A stretch of DNA of 61,480 nucleotides, taken from positions 1 to 61,480 of the forward strand of contig JBNFNA010000014.1 of assembly GCA_049941595.1 (NCBI GenBank), in the 5' to 3' direction. A model generated the notes under the pieces. That model did not search any database. It was not told the DNA's origin and saw only the letters and a list, made by a program, of their open reading frames with translations. Of this stretch, positions 52,299-61,457 are shown piece after piece (position 1 is the stretch's first letter; each line of letters opens with the position of its first letter). The position numbers were made by a program, and so were the translations under genes. This stretch comes from Pasteurella sp049941595. GTDB lineage: Bacteria; Pseudomonadota; Gammaproteobacteria; Enterobacterales; Pasteurellaceae.

Positions 52299-53729
52299 AT
52301 GGCCACTATCGATAATGAAATGATCCAACGTCTGATTCCGTTATTAGGCGGAAAACAAAATATCCTCCGTGTCAGTAATTGTATGACACGTTTAAGGATC
52401 ACGTTGCAGGACTTCACCCAAGCCGATACCAATGCATTAAAACAGATTGAGGGCGTTTTTGGCGTTGTTGAGGCAGACGAACAATTACAGATTATTCTTG
52501 GCCCAGGTAAAGCAACAAAAGCCGCTGAATTAATGAAAAAAGCGGTTGATAATGATGCTAGCACGCCTTCCTTAAAAGACATTGCTCGTGCGCAAAAACA
52601 ACAAATCAAATCCACCCAAACCACTACAATCCATCAATTCTTTGCTAAGTTTGCGACGATTTTTACCCCGCTCATTCCCGGTTTCATTGGTGCAGGTTTG
52701 CTACTCGGTTTAGCCACAGTATTGCAGCAATCATTTGTCGCGGGTGTTGAAAATCCAAATGCTTTCTTAGTGGATTTAATCAACTATATGAAAGTGTTCA
52801 GTAAGGGCTTATTCAGCTTCTTAAGTATTCTGATTGGCTACAATGCGGCAAAAGCCTTTGGTGGTTCAGGTGTAAACGGTGCGATTTTGGCATCATTGTT
52901 CATTTTAGGTTACAACCCGGAAGCGACAAAAGGCATTTATTCTGGCTTAAGTGATTTCTTTGGCTTAAAAATTGACCCACGTGGTAACATCATCGGGGTG
53001 TTAATTGCAGCGATTGTGGGCGCAAAAGTTGAACAATGGGTACGCAAATTTATTCCAGACAACTTAGATATGGCGCTTACATCAATGTTCACCTTACTGA
53101 TTATGGGTGTGTTTACCTTCTTGTTAATTATGCCTATCGGGGTATATCTATTTGACGGAATGTCTTGGTTGTTCTCAAACTTAAACAATAACCCATTCGG
53201 TACAGCATTATTGGCAGGCTTATTCTTAATTGCCGTAATGTTAGGGATTCACCAAGGCTTTGTGCCAGTGTACTTTGCTTTAGTGGAATCACAAGGCTTT
53301 AACGCGTTATTCCCTGTGTTAGCAATGGCTGGGGCTGGTCAAGTAGGGGCTGCATTAGCACTTTACTTTAAAGCCAATAAAGATGCTGTATTGCGTACAC
53401 AAATTAGAGGGGCAATTATTCCGGGCTTCTTAGGTATTGGCGAACCCTTGATTTATGGTGTGACCTTACCACGTGTGAAGCCATTTATTACCGCCTGTAT
53501 TGGTGGTGCGGCAGGTGGTTTTACTATCGGTTTAATCGCTTATCTCGGCTTCCCAATGGGATTAAACAGCGTATTTGGTCCATCAGGTTTATTAGCAACC
53601 CCATTAATGACCTCTGCTAAAGGCGTGTTCCCAGCTATTGTAGTTTACCTCACTGGTACAGTCGTCGCTTATACGGTTGGTTTTATTACGACGTATTTCT
53701 TTGCCACAAAAGATGTGGATTTAAGCTAA
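52299..53729 (+). CDS. murP: PTS MurNAc transporter subunit EIIBC (MurP)
   Basis: MurP imports MurNAc and phosphorylates it to the 6-phosphate. The N-terminal EIIB domain has the phosphorylatable Cys28 in RVSNCMTRLRI. The EIIC domain (about residues 105-470) has about ten helices, with the substrate-loop motif GIGEPLIYGVTLP. There is no EIIA domain, so it depends on the glucose EIIA (Crr), as in E. coli. AAGGAGGG precedes the start. Gene pairing with murQ supports the substrate; other sugar PTS proteins of the family look alike. Confidence 0.92.
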   Translation: MATIDNEMIQRLIPLLGGKQNILRVSNCMTRLRITLQDFTQADTNALKQIEGVFGVVEADEQLQIILGPGKATKAAELMKKAVDNDASTPSLKDIARAQKQQIKSTQTTTIHQFFAKFATIFTPLIPGFIGAGLLLGLATVLQQSFVAGVENPNAFLVDLINYMKVFSKGLFSFLSILIGYNAAKAFGGSGVNGAILASLFILGYNPEATKGIYSGLSDFFGLKIDPRGNIIGVLIAAIVGAKVEQWVRKFIPDNLDMALTSMFTLLIMGVFTFLLIMPIGVYLFDGMSWLFSNLNNNPFGTALLAGLFLIAVMLGIHQGFVPVYFALVESQGFNALFPVLAMAGAGQVGAALALYFKANKDAVLRTQIRGAIIPGFLGIGEPLIYGVTLPRVKPFITACIGGAAGGFTIGLIAYLGFPMGLNSVFGPSGLLATPLMTSAKGVFPAIVVYLTGTVVAYTVGFITTYFFATKDVDLS

Positions 53730-53752
53730 TCGATTACGATAAAAAAACAATA

Positions 53753-53783
53753 AAAAAAGACCGCACTTTTAGCGGTCTTTTTT
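53753..53783. terminator. Bidirectional terminator between murP and slyD
   Basis: AAAAAAGACCGC pairs with GCGGTCTTTTTT around ACTTTTA. An uptake core (ACCGCACTT) forms the top of the left arm and loop. Confidence 0.9.
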
Positions 53784-53794
53784 GTAATAACAGA

Positions 53795-54385
53795 TTAGTG
53801 TTTGCAACCACCTTGACCACAGCAACCATCGTGCTCGTGATCGTGGTGATGATCGTGATGACTACCACAACCACAGCCGTGACCTTCTTCATCACTGTCG
53901 TGACCGCCACAGCAACCACCTTCTTGGTGAATATGACCGTGTGCGATTTCTTCTAAAGTTGCTTCACGCGTTGCAACCACTTCAACGCTGAATAATAGTT
54001 CTTGACCAGCAAGCATATGGTTACCATCAACCACAACATCGTTTTCAGCCACTTCAGTAATCACTACTGGTAATGGACCGATATCTGTGTCTGCGATAAA
54101 ACGCATACCAACAACTAACTCATCAACGCCTTGGAATACATCTTTTGGTACACGTTGAACCATATTTTCGTTATATTCGCCATAACCTTCTTCAGGTTTA
54201 ACACGCACTTCAAATTTATCGCCAACTGCTTTGCCTTCTAAAGCATTTTCTAAACCGATAACTAAGTTATTATGACCTTGTAAATAATCTAGTGGTTGAT
54301 TAACTGGTGCTTCATCCACTAATACACCGTCTTGTGTACGAACTTGATAAGCAATGCTCACCACTACGTTTTTTGCTACTTTCAT
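53795..54385 (-). CDS. slyD: FKBP-type peptidyl-prolyl isomerase SlyD
   Basis: SlyD is a cytoplasmic prolyl isomerase, chaperone and metal carrier for nickel-enzyme maturation. The FKBP domain (about 1-70 plus 125-150) surrounds an insert-in-flap chaperone domain (about 76-120). Motifs are DYLQGHNNLVIGLENALEG and VKPEEGYGEYNENMVQ. A 45-residue C-terminal tail is packed with His and Cys (for example HHDHHHDHEHDGCC), the metal-binding end. 196 residues is typical. Confidence 0.95.
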   Translation of the reverse strand: MKVAKNVVVSIAYQVRTQDGVLVDEAPVNQPLDYLQGHNNLVIGLENALEGKAVGDKFEVRVKPEEGYGEYNENMVQRVPKDVFQGVDELVVGMRFIADTDIGPLPVVITEVAENDVVVDGNHMLAGQELLFSVEVVATREATLEEIAHGHIHQEGGCCGGHDSDEEGHGCGCGSHHDHHHDHEHDGCCGQGGCKH

Positions 54386-54451
54386 TATTACTCCAATTTA
54401 TCTACGTAAATGAATTTTGTTATTGTATAAGAAATATCAACCATTAGAAAG

Positions 54452-55162
54452 CTAATCATTGATTAATTCGATTCTTGCTTGAACAGATGCTCTCAATTGC
54501 GTTTTGCCACCCTCTAGGGCCATTTCATCATTGCTATATGAGCTATAAAATTTATCCGCTGAACGCATTGCAATGGCATATGGTCTGGTCGCTCCCATTA
54601 AATCATTTGGGGCGAGATTGAGCTCAACCACACGATAACTTTTTGCTTTCATTAGAGATTGAATTGACTGCGCTTTTTGTTGAAATTTCTTCAATACGGC
54701 TGCGGTCATTTCTTCTTCTACTTTGTCTAAACTTTCTTGTGAAACTGTTGCATACATACTGCGAATTTTTAAATGCTCATTCAGTTGACCAATCAACTGC
54801 GAAAGCACTTGATTATCTTTGCTTTTTAGCACAAGTTCCGCACGATCAACCCAGCCGTTTTGTTTGCCGTCTTTATCATAACGCACTTGGGTATAACGTT
54901 GTTGAGATACGATTTGAACCGCTTCTTGTTTTTTCACTAAATCCAACGCGCGATTGATACGCTCAACAATCATTTGATTTAATGCTTTTGCATCTTTGCC
55001 TTCTTCTTGCACATAGAACGCAACTTGCATTTCATCTTTCTCAACTTCTTTAACAACTTCAGTGGTAAACTGAATTTGGTTTTCCATTTTTTGCTCCTGA
55101 GCCTGCACATTAAACGCAAGTGGAAGTGCTAATAACATCAATATGATATGTTTTAATTTCAT
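54452..55162 (-). CDS. Periplasmic SIMPL-domain (YggE-like) protein
   Basis: A 236-residue exported protein of the SIMPL/DUF541 family, to which E. coli YggE belongs. A signal peptide ends FNVQAQ. The domain shows the typical VVSQQRYTQVRYDKDGKQ-type segment and an ending in SVQARIEL. Relatives are linked to oxidative stress defence, but the mechanism is unknown. It stands alone between slyD and rraB on the same strand. Confidence 0.82.
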   Translation of the reverse strand: MKLKHIILMLLALPLAFNVQAQEQKMENQIQFTTEVVKEVEKDEMQVAFYVQEEGKDAKALNQMIVERINRALDLVKKQEAVQIVSQQRYTQVRYDKDGKQNGWVDRAELVLKSKDNQVLSQLIGQLNEHLKIRSMYATVSQESLDKVEEEMTAAVLKKFQQKAQSIQSLMKAKSYRVVELNLAPNDLMGATRPYAIAMRSADKFYSSYSNDEMALEGGKTQLRASVQARIELIND

Positions 55163-55231
55163 AAAATGTCCTTTTATTATTTTAAACCAGCATCAATTAG
55201 GCAGATGTTCACAAAAATAGTTCAAAATAAA

Positions 55232-55264
55232 ACCGCACTTTCAACAACTTGCCAAAAGTGCGGT
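55232..55264 (-). terminator. Inverted uptake-sequence terminator of rraB
   Basis: ACCGCACTTT (55232-55241) pairs with AAAGTGCGGT (55255-55264). Read leftward the stem is followed by TTATTTTG, so it ends the rraB transcript. Confidence 0.7.
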
Positions 55265-55274
55265 CATTTTTTTA

Positions 55275-55709
55275 TTAGTTTCGACGAGGCTCATCATCAA
55301 AGTCGTCATCAAATTCATCATCGAAGAATTCGCCGTCTTCGCCGTATTCATCATCTTCGGAGTTAGGGTCTTCAAAATAAGTGCCCCAACCATCGTAAAT
55401 ACCACCGAATTTTTCAACTAAAGGTAATACTTCTTTCTGCTGTGCATCAATAATTTCGGCTTTTAATTCAACTTCGCTAATGATGTCAAAACAGAAAATC
55501 ACTTTGCCTTTTTCATCTTCAAATTCTTCTGCCTCAGACACTTCATAACCCGCTTTGAAGGCCTCAACAGCAATTTTTTCTAATTTATCAAAATCATTGT
55601 GAACGATATGATGCTCAATGATATAAAGTGCGTTTGGATCACTGCCGTCTGCTAATAAATCCGCAATAATGTCGCGAGTGCTCGCTTGAAGGGCTTTGAA
55701 ATCGGTCAT
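55275..55709 (-). CDS. rraB: Ribonuclease E inhibitor RraB
   Basis: RraB binds the C-terminal half of RNase E and modulates mRNA turnover. The 144-residue protein matches the family, with the FEDEKGKVIFCFD segment and the YDGWGTYFE motif near the end of the fold. A strongly acidic Asp/Glu tail of about 30 residues follows. It is a single gene with a terminator. Confidence 0.93.
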   Translation of the reverse strand: MTDFKALQASTRDIIADLLADGSDPNALYIIEHHIVHNDFDKLEKIAVEAFKAGYEVSEAEEFEDEKGKVIFCFDIISEVELKAEIIDAQQKEVLPLVEKFGGIYDGWGTYFEDPNSEDDEYGEDGEFFDDEFDDDFDDEPRRN

Positions 55710-55796
55710 TTTAGTTACCTCTTGGGAAGAAAATTAGTGGCTATTGTAAAGGATATGCCCCCCTTAAACAAGGAAAGGGATTTTTTATCAGATATA

Positions 55797-55826
55797 AAAA
55801 AATCTTCCCTGTTGGGAAGATTTTTT
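55797..55826 (-). terminator. mscL terminator
   Basis: AAAAAATCTTCCC (55797-55809) pairs with GGGAAGATTTTTT (55814-55826) around TGTT. It ends mscL read leftward and is symmetrical. Confidence 0.9.
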
Positions 55827-55840
55827 CTTAGAAAAAGGAA

Positions 55841-56242
55841 TTATTTTTTCAATAAATCGCGGATTTCTGTTAATAACACTTCTTCGTTTGAAAGTTTTGG
55901 CGCTTCTGGCTCTTTTGGTTTTGGCTCTTCTCGTTTTAATTTGTTTAACCCTTTGATCATCAAGAAGATTGCAAATGCAATGATCGTGAAGTCAAATACA
56001 GTTTGAATGAATGCACCGTAGTTTAAAGTCACTGCTGGCACTTCGCCTGCTGCTTCTTTTAATACAATGCTTAAATCTTTGAAATCTACACCGCCGGTGA
56101 GAATACCTAACACAGGCATTACAACATCACCCACAAGTGAGCTAACAATTTTACCGAATGCACCACCGATGATCACACCGACAGCCATATCTACTACATT
56201 ACCACGCATCGCAAATTCGCGGAATTCTTTCACAAAGCTCAT
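55841..56242 (-). CDS. mscL: Large-conductance mechanosensitive channel MscL
   Basis: MscL opens under membrane tension to release solutes on hypo-osmotic shock. The 133-residue protein has the N-terminal amphipathic FVKEFREFAMRGNVVDMAVG, TM1 pore helix (GVIIGGAFGKIVSSLVGDVVMP), the periplasmic loop, and TM2. A charged cytoplasmic helix EVLLTEIRDLL closes it. It lies 91 bp after trkA on the same strand, as in H. influenzae. Confidence 0.97.
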   Translation of the reverse strand: MSFVKEFREFAMRGNVVDMAVGVIIGGAFGKIVSSLVGDVVMPVLGILTGGVDFKDLSIVLKEAAGEVPAVTLNYGAFIQTVFDFTIIAFAIFLMIKGLNKLKREEPKPKEPEAPKLSNEEVLLTEIRDLLKK

Positions 56243-56333
56243 AAAACTCTCCTAAAATAAAAAAATGATAATAATGATAAAAATCAACGTTATTATAAAA
56301 AGTTTAAGTGAATTGTACAGTTTTTTCTCAATT

Positions 56334-57710
56334 TTAGAGATAGAAGGTACTTGGTTGGAACAATTTCTCAATGTCAGAAACGTATTTCTTATCACTTAAA
56401 TACACAATAACGTGATCATTATCCTCGATAACTAAATTTTTCTTTGCCATAATGACTTCATCTTGGCGCAACACTGCACCAATGATCGCACCTTGTGGCA
56501 ATTTCAATTCAGATACCTTGCGCCCAATGATACTGGAAGAGCCTTCCTGTCCGTGTACCACGATTTCCAACGCTTCTGCAACACCGTGTCGTAGTGAGGC
56601 AACATTCACAATATCACCTTTACGTACGTGGCTCAATAACGCAGAAATCGTTGCTTGTTGCGGAGATACCGCGATATCAATTGTTCCGCCTTGAATCAAA
56701 TTGATATATGCCATACGTTGAATCAACACCATCGCCTTTTTGGCTCCCAAACGTTTGGCTAATAAGGCGGACATAATGTTTGCCTCATCATCGCTTGTTA
56801 GCGATAAGAACACATCAATATTCTCAATCTGTTCTTCAAATAAGAAGGACTGATCGGAAGCATCACCACAAAAAATCATCGTATTTGATAATTTTTCCGC
56901 CAATGCTCTTGCTCGCTCTTGATTGCGTTCAATTAATTTAACCGAACACTGCCCTTCCAATTGTTTAGCAACACCGATACCAATGTTACCACCGCCCGCG
57001 ATCATTATCCGTTTATAAGGTTTTTCTAAACGTTGAAGTTCACTCATTACCGCTTTAATGTGAATAGTTTCACAAATAAAAGTGACTTCATCACCCGCTT
57101 CGATGATCGTTGAGCCTTGCGGACGAATCACCTTGTCTTGACGTAAAATAGACACAACACGACACTCAATGTGTGGCATATGATCTTTCAACGCCGATAA
57201 CGCATAACCTACTAATGGACCACCGTAATAGGCTTTCACAACTACAAGGCTAATTCTACCGTCTGCAAAATGTGCAACCTGTAATGCACCGGGATAATCA
57301 ATTAAGCGCGTTACTTCATCAGTGACCAATTTCTCTGGCGAAATAATGTGATCGATAGGCAATACATCTGGTTGGAATAATTTATCTTTCTCACGCAAAT
57401 ATTCTGCATTACGAATACGGGCAATTTTGGTTGGCGTATTAAATAGCGTATAGCTAATTTGACAAGCGACCATATTAATTTCATCAGAACTTGTCACTGC
57501 CACCAATAAATCAGCATCTTGCGCCCCAGCTTCACGCAATACACGTGGCGAAGAAGCCGAACCATTCACTACCCTTAAATCGTGCTTACTTTGTAAGTTT
57601 TCTAAGCGTAATGATTGGTTATCCACCAAAGTAATATCATTATCTTCACTGACTAAGTTTTCAGCCAGAGTTGTCCCGACTTGACCTGCGCCTAAAATGA
57701 TAATTTTCAT
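56334..57710 (-). CDS. trkA: Trk potassium uptake NAD-binding subunit TrkA
   Basis: TrkA is the cytoplasmic NAD(H)-binding regulator of the TrkH/TrkG potassium channel. The 458-residue protein is a duplicated RCK unit. The two nucleotide-binding loops are ILGAGQVGTTLAENL (residues about 4-18) and IAGGGNIGIGVAKQL (near 233-247), each followed by a TrkA-C domain. Its ATG overlaps the stop of the glycosyltransferase gene (TAATG), so it is co-translated with the def-fmt-rsmB operon. Confidence 0.96.
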   Translation of the reverse strand: MKIIILGAGQVGTTLAENLVSEDNDITLVDNQSLRLENLQSKHDLRVVNGSASSPRVLREAGAQDADLLVAVTSSDEINMVACQISYTLFNTPTKIARIRNAEYLREKDKLFQPDVLPIDHIISPEKLVTDEVTRLIDYPGALQVAHFADGRISLVVVKAYYGGPLVGYALSALKDHMPHIECRVVSILRQDKVIRPQGSTIIEAGDEVTFICETIHIKAVMSELQRLEKPYKRIMIAGGGNIGIGVAKQLEGQCSVKLIERNQERARALAEKLSNTMIFCGDASDQSFLFEEQIENIDVFLSLTSDDEANIMSALLAKRLGAKKAMVLIQRMAYINLIQGGTIDIAVSPQQATISALLSHVRKGDIVNVASLRHGVAEALEIVVHGQEGSSSIIGRKVSELKLPQGAIIGAVLRQDEVIMAKKNLVIEDNDHVIVYLSDKKYVSDIEKLFQPSTFYL

Positions 57711-58519
57711 TATCGATCCGATCTTTCAATAAGTAACGGCTTAACCCCAATGCGATCAGAATTTAAACACCATTTTAAGTCTTTAATATCCTGACAAATT
57801 CGCTCTGTTACTTGTTCTGCTTGCGCTAATTTTTCTTGTGACACATTTGGATCGTGTTTATCAAATAACATTGCATCTAATAAACGCTCTGCGTGCATTC
57901 CTTCACGGCAATAGTGCAACACGCCCACATCATCAAATAAAGTCGCCACTGAGCAAACTTTTGTTGTTGCAATACCCAATGCACCATCTTCGCCGCCTAA
58001 ATCGCGGAAAATTTGATTTTGTGGGAAACCGCCACAGGCTAAGAAAAAGGTGCGACGGAAAACTAGGTTGCCGCCACAAGTCATCTGCATTGCTTGCCAC
58101 GCTTTATTTAATTGAGGATGTGTTGCGTAACGTTCTGCTAAATCAACCGGTTTTAATGCTAAACGCACTAACGCCACTTCAGGGCGAAAATGGAATACAC
58201 TTGCTGCGACGGTTAATGCTTCTGGTTCATAGGCATCATCTGCATCTAAAAACGCAATAAAATCTGTTGTTGTTTGTAAGGCCCCCCAGTTTCTTGCTTT
58301 TGCAGCCCCCACATTACGTGGCAATTTTTCAATCGTCACTTTATCTGGAAACTGTTTTGCAATCAGTTCTGCTAGCTGTAATGTATTATCGGTCGATCCA
58401 TCGTCCACTAACCAAAGATGATTTAATTGTGGTTGATTAATTACTGAATTAACCGCACGAATAATCGTTTTTTCTGCGTTATAACAAGGTATAACGACAT
58501 CAATTTTTGGAAAGTTCAT
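57710..58519 (-). CDS. Family 2 glycosyltransferase
   Basis: A GT-A fold, GT2-family glycosyltransferase of about 269 residues. It has the start IDVVIPCYNAEKTIIRAV, VDDGSTDNT, and the metal-binding DADDAYEP (DXD-type) near residue 90. The later GGEDGALG segment is a common acceptor-side motif. No membrane helix is present. Sugar donor and acceptor cannot be told from sequence; surface glycans are possible. The start at 58519 (spaced from GTGAG) follows the rsmB stop by 12 bases, and its stop overlaps trkA. It is thus embedded in an operon of translation genes. Confidence 0.8.
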   Translation of the reverse strand: MNFPKIDVVIPCYNAEKTIIRAVNSVINQPQLNHLWLVDDGSTDNTLQLAELIAKQFPDKVTIEKLPRNVGAAKARNWGALQTTTDFIAFLDADDAYEPEALTVAASVFHFRPEVALVRLALKPVDLAERYATHPQLNKAWQAMQMTCGGNLVFRRTFFLACGGFPQNQIFRDLGGEDGALGIATTKVCSVATLFDDVGVLHYCREGMHAERLLDAMLFDKHDPNVSQEKLAQAEQVTERICQDIKDLKWCLNSDRIGVKPLLIERSDR

Positions 58520-58531
58520 CGAAGCACTCAC

Positions 58532-59863
58532 TTAAAATAGCTTTTTTAATTTCGCATAATAAAACCCATCACCGCCATTTTCCTTTGGCAAGAATTGCAC
58601 ACCAATTGCGGAGTCAGGTAAATCAAATGGCAAAGGCTCTAATTTTGCATCTGCATTGTTTTGTAAAAATTGCTCTATTTGCAACATATTCTCTTCAGGT
58701 AAAACAGAGCAAGTGGCATATAACAGCGTACCATTTGGCTTTAATAACGCCCAAAGGGCTTGTAAAATCTGTGATTGTAACTGCACTAATTGGGAAATAT
58801 CAGTGTCTTGACGTAACCATTTAATATCCGGGTGGCGTCGAATAACACCGGTTGCCGAACAAGGTGCATCCAATAAAATTCGGTCAAATTGCACCGCACT
58901 TTCACTGATTTGGCTTAACCATTGTTCTGGCTGGGTCGCATCTCCACAAATCACCTGTGCTTTTTGTTGCATACGAGCAAGGTTTTCATATACGCGCTTT
59001 AAACGATTAGGTTCAACATCAAGCGCAACAACTTGTGCCTGTGGGGCTTTTTCTAAGATATGTGTGGTTTTTCCACCGGGTGCCGCACAAGCATCTAAAA
59101 CTAATTCCCCATTTTGAGGTTCAAGTAGCAGTGCTGACCACTGTGCATTTACATCTTGCACTGTCACTGCGCCTTGTTCAAAATCAGGCAATTGCGCTAC
59201 GCCAACAGGTTGTAATAAACGCAACGCACAAGGGGTTTCAGCCACTTCACTTTCTACTCCCTGCGCCTGTAATAAAGTGCGGTAAGTTTCTAGTGAATTT
59301 TTTTGCTGATTAACACGCAACCACATTGGTGGTTTTTGATTATTCGCTTCAATAATCTCACGCCAATTTGGGTACGCTTTTTTCAGACGGTTCACAAACC
59401 AGTCTGGATGTAATGTTTGCCAATGTTTATCCACATTAGCCAAAATCACATCTTTTTCACGCAGAAAACGACGCAACACACCGTTTATCAAACCTCGAAA
59501 ACTGTCTGATTTCAAGCTATTTGTTGCATTGACTACTTCATCCACTGCTGCGTGAGCAGGAATACGGGTATAAAGTAGTTGATATAAACCAACTAATAAT
59601 AAGCAATGTACAATGCGTGTTTTGCCTTTTAGTGGTTTATCGACAAGCTGTTTAATGATTTGTTCTAAACGCGGTAAAACACGACAGATACCAAAACAAA
59701 TTTCTTGTAATAAAGGTAAATCTTGGCTTTTAACTTGATTTTGCACTTCAGGGATCAGTGCCGATAAAGATTTTCCTTGATCTAACACTTGCAAAATCAC
59801 TTGGGCCGCAATTGCACGCGTAGAAAGTGCGGTATTTTTTTTACTTGTTTTAATTTTAACCAT
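58532..59863 (-). CDS. rsmB: 16S rRNA m5C967 methyltransferase RsmB
   Basis: RsmB (Fmu/Sun) methylates C967 of 16S rRNA. An N-terminal NusB-like helical domain (about 1-140) precedes the SAM-dependent Rossmann core. That core shows LDACAAPGGKTTHILE, the catalytic-Cys motif DAPCSATGVIRRHPDIKW, and the second Cys in LYATCSVLPEEN. 443 residues is normal. Its ATG overlaps the fmt stop (TAATG). Confidence 0.96.
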   Translation of the reverse strand: MVKIKTSKKNTALSTRAIAAQVILQVLDQGKSLSALIPEVQNQVKSQDLPLLQEICFGICRVLPRLEQIIKQLVDKPLKGKTRIVHCLLLVGLYQLLYTRIPAHAAVDEVVNATNSLKSDSFRGLINGVLRRFLREKDVILANVDKHWQTLHPDWFVNRLKKAYPNWREIIEANNQKPPMWLRVNQQKNSLETYRTLLQAQGVESEVAETPCALRLLQPVGVAQLPDFEQGAVTVQDVNAQWSALLLEPQNGELVLDACAAPGGKTTHILEKAPQAQVVALDVEPNRLKRVYENLARMQQKAQVICGDATQPEQWLSQISESAVQFDRILLDAPCSATGVIRRHPDIKWLRQDTDISQLVQLQSQILQALWALLKPNGTLLYATCSVLPEENMLQIEQFLQNNADAKLEPLPFDLPDSAIGVQFLPKENGGDGFYYAKLKKLF

Positions 59864-60816
59864 TATATAATTTTACCTACACTAAACCAATCTGCACGAC
59901 CATTCAAGAAATCTTGCACTGACATCGGCTTTTTACCCGCCGGCTGTAATTCTAAAATATTCAATACGCCATCAACGGTTGCAATTTGAATACCCTCTTT
60001 AGACACGGATAAAATTGTACCAGCAGATTTATCAATATGTGGTAATACCGCCGCTTTATAAATTTTTAAGGTTTGTTCATTGCCTTGCGGATCCAACAAC
60101 GTCAAATAGCTAATCGGCCAAGGATTAAAAGCACGGATACAACGTTCTAACTGCGCTGCAGGAAGTTGCCAATCAAGTTTTGCTTCTTCTTTAGAGAGTT
60201 TTTCTGCGTAATTTGATAATTGATCGTCTTGTTTTTCCGCAATATATTGCCCATCATCTAAGCCATCAAGCACATCAATTAAAGCATTTGGCGCAATTTC
60301 CACTAATTTCGCATACAAACTTGTTGAAGTTTCATCAGAGGCAATATCACAATAAACCTTATGTAACATATCACCTGTATCTAAACCTTCGTCCATTTGC
60401 ATAATCGTAATGCCAGTTTGCTCATCACCTGCCCAAATTGCACGTTGAATAGGGGCAGCACCGCGCCAACGAGGCAATAAAGAACCGTGTATATTAAGAC
60501 AGCCTAAACGAGGCATTTCTAATACGGCTTTTGGCAAAATTAATCCATAAGCAACCACAACCATAACATCGGCTTGTAATGTGCGTAATGTTTCTTGTGC
60601 ATCTTCTTTACGCAATGATTTTGGTTGATAAACAGGGATTTGATGTTGCTCTGCGAGTTGTTTGACTGGACTTGCTTGTAATTTTTTACCACGACCGGCA
60701 GGTTTATCGGGTTGAGTGTAAACCGCAATCACATCGTGATGAGAGTTGAGTAAGGCTTGTAAATGTTGAGCTGCAAACTCTGGCGTTCCAGCAAAGATAA
60801 CTTTTAATGATTTCAT
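59863..60816 (-). CDS. fmt: Methionyl-tRNA formyltransferase
   Basis: Fmt formylates initiator Met-tRNA using 10-formyl-THF. The start VIFAGTPEFAAQHLQAL and the catalytic segment NIHGSLLPRWRGAAPIQRAI (Asn, His) are clear, with the later Asp in QMDEGLDTGDML. A C-terminal OB-fold domain follows. 317 residues is typical. It is second in the def-fmt-rsmB operon and overlaps rsmB. Confidence 0.97.
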   Translation of the reverse strand: MKSLKVIFAGTPEFAAQHLQALLNSHHDVIAVYTQPDKPAGRGKKLQASPVKQLAEQHQIPVYQPKSLRKEDAQETLRTLQADVMVVVAYGLILPKAVLEMPRLGCLNIHGSLLPRWRGAAPIQRAIWAGDEQTGITIMQMDEGLDTGDMLHKVYCDIASDETSTSLYAKLVEIAPNALIDVLDGLDDGQYIAEKQDDQLSNYAEKLSKEEAKLDWQLPAAQLERCIRAFNPWPISYLTLLDPQGNEQTLKIYKAAVLPHIDKSAGTILSVSKEGIQIATVDGVLNILELQPAGKKPMSVQDFLNGRADWFSVGKII

Positions 60817-60843
60817 AATAATGTTCTACGTTATGGATAAACA

Positions 60844-60866
60844 ACCCACGCCAAATAAGCGTGGGT
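60844..60866 (-). terminator. Hairpin between def and fmt
   Basis: ACCCACGC (60844-60851) pairs with GCGTGGGT (60859-60866) around CAAATAA. Only a broken T run follows leftward (TTGTTTAT), so it may be a partial terminator inside the operon. Confidence 0.5.
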
Positions 60867-60874
60867 GTCAGAAA

Positions 60875-61387
60875 TTACTTTTGTTTGGCGATTTGTTTCT
60901 GTAACTTCACCAATTTTTCTTTCATACGTTGACGTTTTAACGGCGACAAATAATCCGCAAAAACAATACCATTTAGGTGATCGATTTCGTGTTGAATACA
61001 GATTGCTAATAAGCCATCAGCATTGAGTGTATATTCCTCACCGTTACGATCTAACGCTTTAACAGTGACCTTTTCTTTACGAGGCACAAAACCACGAAAA
61101 CCTGGTAAAGATAAGCAACCTTCTTCAATACCTGTTTCACCACAACTTTCAATAATTTCTGGGTTGATTAACACATATTGATTTTCCTTTGTTCCCTCAA
61201 CATCAATCGTAATAATGCGTTGATGAATATCTACTTGAGTTGCTGCCAAACCAATGCCTTCTTCGTGGTACATTGTTTCAAACATATTATCAACAATTTC
61301 ACGAATTTCATCATTCACGTCTTCAACAGGTTTCGCAACAATCTTCAAACGATCATCTGGGTAAACAAGTACATTTAATTTTGCCAT
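60875..61387 (-). CDS. def: Peptide deformylase
   Basis: Def removes the formyl group from new polypeptides. All three motifs are present: GIGLAATQVD (motif 1), EEGCLSLPG with the metal-ligand Cys (motif 2), and QHEIDHLNG with the two His ligands and catalytic Glu (motif 3). 170 residues is the type I length. It heads the def-fmt-rsmB-glycosyltransferase-trkA operon and is complete at the window edge. Confidence 0.97.
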   Translation of the reverse strand: MAKLNVLVYPDDRLKIVAKPVEDVNDEIREIVDNMFETMYHEEGIGLAATQVDIHQRIITIDVEGTKENQYVLINPEIIESCGETGIEEGCLSLPGFRGFVPRKEKVTVKALDRNGEEYTLNADGLLAICIQHEIDHLNGIVFADYLSPLKRQRMKEKLVKLQKQIAKQK

Positions 61388-61429
61388 AATCTCTCTTTTA
61401 TATTCAGACTTCTGTAAAAAATTCTGTTT

Positions 61430-61457
61430 ATTCTACTCTTTTTTTCAGGTTTTACAA
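61430..61457 (-). promoter_or_regulatory. Probable promoter of the def operon
   Basis: Read leftward, TTGTAA (61457-61452) and TAGAAT (61435-61430) are 16 bp apart, 43 bases before the def ATG. Both hexamers match sigma-70 consensus at four or five positions. Confidence 0.5.
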
